This document shows, in pieces, positions 24,010 to 28,653 of a stretch of DNA of 28,653 nt (its first letter is position 1; each line of letters opens with the position of its first letter). The stretch comes from JBCDGH01 sp038751365 (GTDB taxonomy: Bacteria; Patescibacteriota; JACMRA01): positions 1 through 28,653 of the forward strand of contig JBCDGH010000015.1 of NCBI GenBank assembly GCA_038751365.1. Direction: 5' to 3'. The translations under genes and the position numbers were made by a program. The notes below the pieces were generated by a model. It saw only the letters and a list, made by a program, of their open reading frames with translations, was not told the origin of the DNA and made no database searches.

Positions 24010-24038
24010 TTTACATTATCAAGTTTAGCAAATATAAT
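24010..24038 (+). promoter_or_regulatory. Promoter of the 24051 gene
   Basis: TTTACA (24010-24015), a 17-nt spacer and a consensus TATAAT (24033-24038). The ATG at 24051 is 12 nt beyond the -10, so the leader is about 5 nt. Confidence 0.75.
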
Positions 24039-24050
24039 TACATATCACTT

Positions 24051-24839
24051 ATGACAAACAAACCAAAAATCACTATAATCATTTCAGCCATGCTAGTTTT
24101 TTTACTCGGTGGAGTAATTGGCATTGGAATGTATAATTTACTTAACTCAAACGATTCTAACGAGTCAGACTCAAGTTATAGTAAAACTAAAAATAAAGAT
24201 TCAAAATCTGAAACAAATTATAACAAAAATAAAGAATCAGAAAAAAAGGAACAAAGCTCAACTGAAATAAATACAGAAAACAAAGAACAAGAAAGCAAAA
24301 TGGAGGATGAACCTGTAATGACTACCTATACTAACTCAGATTTTCCTAATTTTTCATTTCAGTATGATGATTCACTAGAACTAACAGAAGTCGTGGACAA
24401 CACAATTAATAAAATTAGCTTAGCGATGGAAGGACAAGAGCCTAGTTTAGAATTTAGTGTTACTACAGGAGGTATAGGAGGAGGGGGAGTTATATGCTAC
24501 GATTCTAATTTAATAAGTAAAGTAAATGAAAGTTGGGTAAGGCTAAATGATCAACAAAGCAAAAGTGAGTATATTAAACTAGGTGAAGGCGCAGCTTTAA
24601 AGGGATCATCAAATTTCGATGAACTCAAAAAAACTGGCGCTGAAGTGTCAAATTTAGATTCTAGTTTAGACCCAGAGTTTTGTAAGGTAAATACCTCTGA
24701 AATACTTCAAATAGAAGCATTAAATAGCTCTAATAATGGAAATTTATATGTTTACATAGATGCAAACTCTAACGAGCTGGATGAAACTAACCCTGTAGTC
24801 AAGAAATTTGATGAGGTAATTGAGACTTTAAAATATTAG
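24051..24839 (+). CDS. Membrane-anchored extracytoplasmic hypothetical protein with charged linker
   Basis: A 262-residue protein. One membrane helix (about 8-30, IIISAMLVFLLGGVIGIGMY) is followed by a low-complexity Ser/Asn/Lys/Glu linker (about 33-90) and a compact C-terminal domain (about 95-262). The domain begins TYTNSDFPNFSFQYDDSLEL, a start seen in small surface domains of the PsbP-like type, and contains a glycine-rich turn (TTGGIGGGGVICYD). It has two cysteines (about 149 and 211) that may form a disulfide. It is probably displayed outside the cell on a flexible stalk. The family is not identified. Confidence 0.68.
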   Translation: MTNKPKITIIISAMLVFLLGGVIGIGMYNLLNSNDSNESDSSYSKTKNKDSKSETNYNKNKESEKKEQSSTEINTENKEQESKMEDEPVMTTYTNSDFPNFSFQYDDSLELTEVVDNTINKISLAMEGQEPSLEFSVTTGGIGGGGVICYDSNLISKVNESWVRLNDQQSKSEYIKLGEGAALKGSSNFDELKKTGAEVSNLDSSLDPEFCKVNTSEILQIEALNSSNNGNLYVYIDANSNELDETNPVVKKFDEVIETLKY

Positions 24840-24926
24840 ACATAAGACTTGACTTATCAATACCTATACAAAAACAGTTTTCATTGCAATCCGTTTACAA
24901 CACTAGCCCTAGAGACTTTTCCTATA

Positions 24927-25583
24927 CTAGTCTGAGTTAGAAGCTACCACTACTCCGTTTATTTTTAGAAATGGAAATCTTCTTTTGATGACTTTAGCAG
25001 TTTCAACCATAGTCGCGCCGGTGGTAGTAATATCATCAACTATCCAAAGATTATCGAAATTAGCTAAATTTAGAGGTGTAGGATTAATTAATTTAAATTT
25101 GTCTTTTAGATTTACTAGTCTTTTCTTTCTATCCAAGGAGGTTTGGGTAGCAGTTGAGCTAGTTTTTAAAACTAAATCCACAAGGGGAATGCTCAGGGTG
25201 CGAACCAACTCTCTAGCAATTAATTGTGGTAAATGATAGCCTCTTTGTAACAATCTAGTAGGGTCAGCTGGAACGTACGCAATAAAATCAGGTTCTGGTA
25301 AAGGTCTCTCAAAAGCTCTTACTTTATGAATAATCAAGCGCGCAAAGTCTGTAGCTATGGCATACTCCAAACCTAATTTAGACCTATTTACTAAATCAAG
25401 AATTAGCTCATTTCTGAGATTAGAAGCTACAAATATACTATCAAGGTATTTCTGTTGATGAGTATCTAGAATCTTATAGAAACTACTTTGCTGCTTTATC
25501 TCTTCGTCACTAAGATATGAGCTATAGTCGGTATAATCAATATTAAATCGAGGAAAAAGCTGATCTACGAAAGACCTAAACAT
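24927..25583 (-). CDS. ComF-family phosphoribosyltransferase
   Basis: A 218-residue type I phosphoribosyltransferase-fold protein. The PRPP-binding signature is clear: LWIVDDITTTGATMVETAKVIKR (about 179-201). A ComF-type central region, YVPADPTRLLQRGYHLPQLIAREL (about 104-127), matches 'vPl....R.r.RGfnq...la..l', and TSSTATQTSLDRKKRLVNLKDKF (about 140-162) matches 'QT.l....R..N...aF'. The N-terminal zinc-finger of classical ComF is missing. ComF proteins act in DNA uptake in competent bacteria, but many relatives are of unknown role. It starts 11 nt after the infC stop and is probably translated from the same mRNA. Confidence 0.85.
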   Translation of the reverse strand: MFRSFVDQLFPRFNIDYTDYSSYLSDEEIKQQSSFYKILDTHQQKYLDSIFVASNLRNELILDLVNRSKLGLEYAIATDFARLIIHKVRAFERPLPEPDFIAYVPADPTRLLQRGYHLPQLIARELVRTLSIPLVDLVLKTSSTATQTSLDRKKRLVNLKDKFKLINPTPLNLANFDNLWIVDDITTTGATMVETAKVIKRRFPFLKINGVVVASNSD

Positions 25584-25594
25584 AAGTTCAAGGA

Positions 25595-26137
25595 TTACTT
25601 TTTAGGCTTTATGGTACAGTAGCTACTATCACCTACCAGCTTTGGTTCAGTTTCGTAAGTATAAGGTTGAGTTATGACCTCTAAAAATGTTTGCATGGTC
25701 TCTACCGCTACTTCGGGATGTTGCTTCTCTCTTCTCTGCATTTGCACTTGAAGCTTAACTTTAATTCCTTTTTCCAAAAACTCATCAGCTTTTCTGGCTT
25801 GTACTTTTAGATCGTGAATACTTATTCTAACTGATACTCTAAGAGTCTTAATATCAGTGGACACTTTCGGTTTGGCTTTCTCAGCTTTATCCTGCTGGTA
25901 TTTGAATTTTGTAAACTCCATTAGCTTAGTAACTGGCGGGTTAGCTTTAGGGTTGATTTCAATCAAATCCATCTCTTTTTCTTCAGCCATTTTTAAAGCT
26001 TCCTGAATAGGAAATAGACCAACCATACCACCTTCTTCATCTATCACTCTAATCTCAGCAGCTGTAATCTGGTTATTTACTCTAAACTTTTTTGTGTTAT
26101 CTTTTACTGGAGTTCTTTTTCTTCTGTAATTTGTCAT
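25595..26137 (-). CDS. infC: Translation initiation factor IF-3
   Basis: IF-3 keeps ribosomal subunits apart and checks start-codon pairing. The 180-residue protein has a basic N-terminal tail, then VNNQITAAEIRVIDEEGGMVGLFPIQEALKMAEEKEMDLIEINPKANPPV (N-domain, about 20-70), the Lys-rich linker with MEFTKFKYQQDKAEK, and the C-domain beginning KTLRVSVRISIHDLKVQARKADEFL (about 100-124). Usually rpmI and rplT follow infC; here a comF-like gene does. The start is a plain ATG, not the rare AUU used for autoregulation in E. coli. IF-3 also influences leaderless mRNA use, which is relevant given the promoter layout in this window. Confidence 0.96.
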   Translation of the reverse strand: MTNYRRKRTPVKDNTKKFRVNNQITAAEIRVIDEEGGMVGLFPIQEALKMAEEKEMDLIEINPKANPPVTKLMEFTKFKYQQDKAEKAKPKVSTDIKTLRVSVRISIHDLKVQARKADEFLEKGIKVKLQVQMQRREKQHPEVAVETMQTFLEVITQPYTYETEPKLVGDSSYCTIKPKK

Positions 26138-26155
26138 CTGGACTGGTTCAATGTT

Positions 26156-26184
26156 AAAATGCCTAATTTAAAGAGTATTGTCAA
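26156..26184 (-). promoter_or_regulatory. infC-comF promoter
   Basis: Minus-strand TTGACA (26179-26184), a 17-nt spacer and CATTTT (26156-26161). The ATG at 26137 is 18 nt beyond, giving a leader of about 11 nt with no Shine-Dalgarno sequence. Confidence 0.55.
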
Positions 26185-26205
26185 GGATCAGTCCTCGTCA
26201 AAAGT

Positions 26206-26234
26206 TTGACTAGAGGTAGATTCTCTGCTAATAT
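26206..26234 (+). promoter_or_regulatory. Promoter of the coiled-coil protein gene, leaderless
   Basis: TTGACT (26206-26211), a 17-nt spacer and TAATAT (26229-26234), ending 7 nt before the ATG at 26242. The TTG at 26206 could be mistaken for a start codon; it is the -35 box. Confidence 0.72.
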
Positions 26235-26241
26235 GATGTTC

Positions 26242-27195
26242 ATGTTAAAACTGAACAATTTTAACCAAGATCAAAATCAATTCAAAATCACTAAATTTCT
26301 TAAACTAAGTTTAGTCTTTTTAGCTATAATGGTAATAAATTTAGTATTAGTCTATCAGCTAGTTTATTTACCTAATCAAGTGGCTAACAACTTGAATTCA
26401 AATGTTCAGACTTACAATCAAATTGTAGAAAATTTAAACACAATACCAGTTAAGACTGAAGTAAGGCTATCTGGAGAATCCACTAGTAGTGGCAAGTTGG
26501 CTGAGCAAATAACAACGGCCAAAGAAGTACAATCAGCCAATCAAGAATTCCTTGAACAGGCTCAGGAAGCTACTAAACTATTAGATAATGGACCAACTAC
26601 AGAGAATCAAGAGCTAACTAGTTTGATCCAGCAGAGTTTGAACAAAAAGATTGAGATTACAGAGTACAACTCTCTAGTTAAAAAGAATCAGATATGTATT
26701 GCTGAAGAGCTGCTAAAATTTGTCACAAATTTAGAGAAGGTAGTCGAGAACTTAAGATCAGTAAGTAGTTTAAGAGACGAAACAAAAGTTATTGAAAACC
26801 TTAATGACTCAGCAGATAGATTAGAAAAAGGAGCGATAGCACTAAAGACAATAAAAAATTGTTTTGATGCAGACTTAATCAACTACTATACTCAGGATGT
26901 TGAAAATGACGTCGACGCAGATGTAGAGCTTTACGAAACCTTTACAAATTTACTAAAACAATTAGCTGAGGCTGTAAGCAATCAAGATGATTCCCAAATC
27001 GAGGCAAAGACTACAGAAATACTAAATCTAAACACTCAAAAATCGAGAATTATCGAGAATAATAGCTTACAAAATGTTATTGAGTCAATTCTAGAAGAAG
27101 CTATTCTCAAGAATCAAGAAGTAACTATTTATCAAGACAAAATTAATAATAGAGCTGAGCAAATAAAGCAAAAATACAATATATCAGAAGTCTAG
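26242..27195 (+). CDS. Coiled-coil membrane-anchored hypothetical protein
   Basis: From the ATG at 26242 the protein has 317 residues: a short cytoplasmic tail (MLKLNNFNQDQNQFKITKF), one membrane helix (about 20-41, LSLVFLAIMVINLVLVYQLVYL), and an entirely helical extracytoplasmic part rich in Glu, Gln, Asn and Leu with heptad-like spacing (about 50-310), so probably a long coiled coil or helical bundle. There is one cysteine pair (about 151 and 206). An in-frame ATG six bases upstream (26236) and a TTG at 26206 are less likely starts given the promoter. The family is not recognised; it could be a surface or cell-wall spacer protein. It is divergent from infC. Confidence 0.7.
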   Translation: MLKLNNFNQDQNQFKITKFLKLSLVFLAIMVINLVLVYQLVYLPNQVANNLNSNVQTYNQIVENLNTIPVKTEVRLSGESTSSGKLAEQITTAKEVQSANQEFLEQAQEATKLLDNGPTTENQELTSLIQQSLNKKIEITEYNSLVKKNQICIAEELLKFVTNLEKVVENLRSVSSLRDETKVIENLNDSADRLEKGAIALKTIKNCFDADLINYYTQDVENDVDADVELYETFTNLLKQLAEAVSNQDDSQIEAKTTEILNLNTQKSRIIENNSLQNVIESILEEAILKNQEVTIYQDKINNRAEQIKQKYNISEV

Positions 27196-27222
27196 TAAGT
27201 TATTTATACATTTATACTCCTT

Positions 27223-27276
27223 CCTATATTAACTTACACAAACTTTCACCTAGACTAGGCTTGTAAATAAGCTATT
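27223..27276 (+). repeat. Dispersed intergenic repeat, copy B
   Basis: The best palindromic copy. CCTAG-A-CTAGG at the centre is flanked by ACAA/TTGT and then CTTA/TAAG, giving a nested imperfect inverted repeat of about 40 bases. It lies between two convergent genes, where it could act as a transcript 3'-end structure, but the other copies lie upstream of genes, so it is not simply a terminator. Confidence 0.8.
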
Positions 27277-27317
27277 TCTCTTTTTGCTTAATCAATCTTG
27301 AAATTAAATGTAGGCTA

Positions 27318-27980
27318 CTATCCTGAATATACATAATTACTTAATTCACTCCACATATTCAGCTGATGCGGTAAAATGAAATCAAAACCGTTTTCTACAC
27401 TTTGGGCATCTAATTCCCATAACTCACTCAAATACTTAGATGTACTTTCAAAGTGATTAGCATTGGAGTGAACTTTGAAGAATCTTAAATCTTTGACTTT
27501 GGGGTTAAGATTTTCTAGAAGCTTTAATAAATTCCTATAGTCAGAATTATCTAGGCTTTCGTAAGCAGCAAAAGCACTCCATTTTTCTGTCCAATTGTGT
27601 TTTAACAGCCAAGAAATATGCCCTCTATTAAACTCTTTGAGAAAATCTGGATAGTTACTCTCAGATAAAATTTCTGATAATATATCTACCCCAAAATTCT
27701 TAGAGAAATCTAGATATAGTTGCTCGTGAGAACTAGCCCGACCTCCAAACTCCTCTTCTAAATTATTTACTACAACTTCTTTGTAATTGTTATTAAGTGC
27801 AAAACAGCCTAAAATCCATAAAAACTTATAAAAATGACCCCTAGCATGATAAAATGCTAACACAAATTTTTTTGCTTGCGCCAAACTTAAAGTCGAGTCT
27901 TTATGAAATAATCTAATATTTTTTATTTTCAATTCGTAATTTGAAATTTTATGTTCAATAAGTTTATTTAATGTAAGCAT
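27318..27980 (-). CDS. Heme-oxygenase-like (CADD/PqqC/TenA superfamily) protein
   Basis: A 220-residue all-helical protein. The pattern FVLAFYHARGHFYKFLWILG (39-58), NLEEEFGG (73-80), SHEQLYLDFSKNFGVD (84-99), AAYESLDNSDYRNLLKLL (138-155) and FFKVHSNANHFES (167-179) follows the heme-oxygenase-like fold, which includes PqqC, TenA, the chlamydial CADD protein and related diiron oxidases. Candidate metal ligands are Glu77, His85, Glu141 and His171. In my by-eye register the usual Asp and second His of 'H...D..H' fall at Asn175 and Glu178, with His176 next to them, so metal binding is uncertain. In other bacteria such proteins make cofactors such as p-aminobenzoate. It stands alone, with a TTGACA at 28025-28030 but no good -10. 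Confidence 0.65.
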   Translation of the reverse strand: MLTLNKLIEHKISNYELKIKNIRLFHKDSTLSLAQAKKFVLAFYHARGHFYKFLWILGCFALNNNYKEVVVNNLEEEFGGRASSHEQLYLDFSKNFGVDILSEILSESNYPDFLKEFNRGHISWLLKHNWTEKWSAFAAYESLDNSDYRNLLKLLENLNPKVKDLRFFKVHSNANHFESTSKYLSELWELDAQSVENGFDFILPHQLNMWSELSNYVYSG

Positions 27981-28042
27981 AGACTCAAATTAGTCACAAA
28001 CTTGAAGAAAATGCATAATTACTTTGTCAAAAAATACTTACA

Positions 28043-28071
28043 TTGACGGCTAAATCCTTGTTTGCCATACA
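28043..28071 (+). promoter_or_regulatory. Possible promoter of the TrmB-like gene
   Basis: TTGACG (28043-28048), a 17-nt spacer and CATACA (28066-28071), a weak -10. The ATG at 28100 would have a leader of about 20 nt. A TGTCAA at 28025-28030 faces the other way toward the heme-oxygenase-like gene. Confidence 0.35.
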
Positions 28072-28099
28072 TTGCTCAATACTTAATTGTAAAATTATA

Positions 28100-28653
28100 A
28101 TGAGGTACAGTGATTTAAAAAATGCTCTTACTCAAATAGGTCTAGACCCGCTTAGTATTAAAATCTACTTAATACTCATTAGTGCTAAAAAACAGACTGG
28201 GATCAGTGACTTGGCAAATGACCTGGGAGTGTATAGACAGAAAATTTACAACGCACTTGAAGAATTATACAAATATAATCTAGTTTTAAGAACAGCAAAA
28301 TTTAGTCGTAACATTGAAGCCAAATCTCCAAGAATAGTTTACTCACTACTTAAGAAAAAGCAGTATGAAATAAACAAGACTACGGTAACACTAAAAGAAA
28401 GTTTACCCGACCTAATCACAAGTTTTAGTTCTTTAGGCAGAGAACCAAGTGTCAGAATATTTGATGGTACAAATAAATTTATTTTTCTATTAGCCACTAT
28501 CTTAGATGAAATATCAATCGACGACCAAATACTAAGCTACAATGAAAATAATGACTTTTATAAAGTGGTAAATTACGATTATTTTTTTGACATTTGGATT
28601 GAAAAAAGAGTTTCCAAAAAAATTCCAATCAAGATTCTTCTAAATTCCGACTA
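28100..28653 (+). CDS. TrmB-family transcriptional regulator (partial, runs off the window)
   Basis: The frame from ATG 28100 is open to the last base (184 complete codons). The N-terminus LKNALTQIGLDPLSIKIYLILISAKKQTGISDLANDLGVYRQKIYNALEELYKYNLV (about 6-62) is the TrmB winged helix: a recognition helix that includes VYRQKIYNALEEL, preceded by 'GL...ikiYl.Ll'. Residues after about 90 have an effector-type pattern (VRIFDGTNKFIFLLATILDEI, then SYNENNDFYKVVNYDYFFDIWIEKRVSKKIPIKILL) like the C-terminal domain of TrmB-type regulators, which senses sugars in archaea. The target and ligand are unknown. Confidence 0.8.
   Translation, partial: MRYSDLKNALTQIGLDPLSIKIYLILISAKKQTGISDLANDLGVYRQKIYNALEELYKYNLVLRTAKFSRNIEAKSPRIVYSLLKKKQYEINKTTVTLKESLPDLITSFSSLGREPSVRIFDGTNKFIFLLATILDEISIDDQILSYNENNDFYKVVNYDYFFDIWIEKRVSKKIPIKILLNSD

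Noticed and set aside
1..28653. CRISPR array, insertion sequence or prophage
   Set aside because: No regularly spaced direct repeats, transposase, integrase, terminal inverted repeats or phage structural genes were seen in the window.

Overview
The window looks like a piece of a small, AT-rich (roughly two-thirds A+T by eye) bacterial genome, most likely a Patescibacteria/CPR lineage. This is inference. It rests on pared-down housekeeping proteins (a DNA polymerase I with no 5'-nuclease domain, a delta'-like clamp-loader subunit with no P-loop), essential genes split from their usual partners (pheS without pheT, ftsX without ftsE, infC without rpmI-rplT, ruvA without ruvC or ruvB), several VirB2/TrbC-like two-helix pilin domains, a PilB-type ATPase, and near absence of Shine-Dalgarno sequences. 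Stops are nearly all TAA or TAG, with only two TGA, and the reading frames are intact under the standard bacterial code. No rRNA, CRISPR array, transposase or prophage was seen. One tRNA (Leu, anticodon TAA) is present.

Layout. 217-1404: helix-turn-helix protein with an EgtD-like methyltransferase fold. 1411-4680: pilB, ftsX and pth on the minus strand, each with its own promoter. 4784-5980: membrane-anchored NagZ-like GH3 hydrolase. 6075-7103: pheS. 7142-10081: accessory stretch with a GNAT acetyltransferase, an AAA/DUF4143 ATPase that looks acquired, and an unknown protein. 10123-15639: polA, murD, a protein with five tandem two-helix pilin-like units, and a second pilin-like protein. 15791-16825: WecA/MraY-family glycosyl-phosphate transferase. 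16851-18733: disordered Pro/Ser/Glu-rich protein, small membrane protein, holB-like gene. 18838-18923: tRNA-Leu and terminator. 19099-20533: TPR-like membrane protein and ruvA. 20579-24839: membrane-anchored unknown, flavodoxin-fold oxidoreductase, long iPGM, membrane-anchored unknown. 24927-26137: infC-comF operon. 26242-27980: coiled-coil membrane protein and a heme-oxygenase-like (CADD/PqqC/TenA superfamily) protein. 28100-end: partial TrmB-type regulator.

Regulation. Many genes have a sigma-70-type promoter (TTGACA or TTTACA, about 17 nt, TATAAT-like) whose -10 box ends only 7-9 nt before the start codon. These mRNAs should begin at or next to the AUG, so leaderless initiation appears common. 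This pattern also decides some starts: the TTG at 26206 is a -35 box, and murD should start at 13515.

Most unusual items: (1) the five-unit tandem pilin-like protein next to a single-unit relative; (2) a dispersed, about 54-bp imperfect-palindrome intergenic repeat in three copies; (3) the widespread leaderless promoter layout; (4) the HTH-EgtD-like fusion with a degraded SAM-binding loop; (5) a heme-oxygenase-like enzyme in a reduced genome; (6) a peptidyl-tRNA hydrolase with His in place of a conserved active-site Asn. No coherent new multi-gene system can be demonstrated here. The pilin cluster is the best candidate for one.
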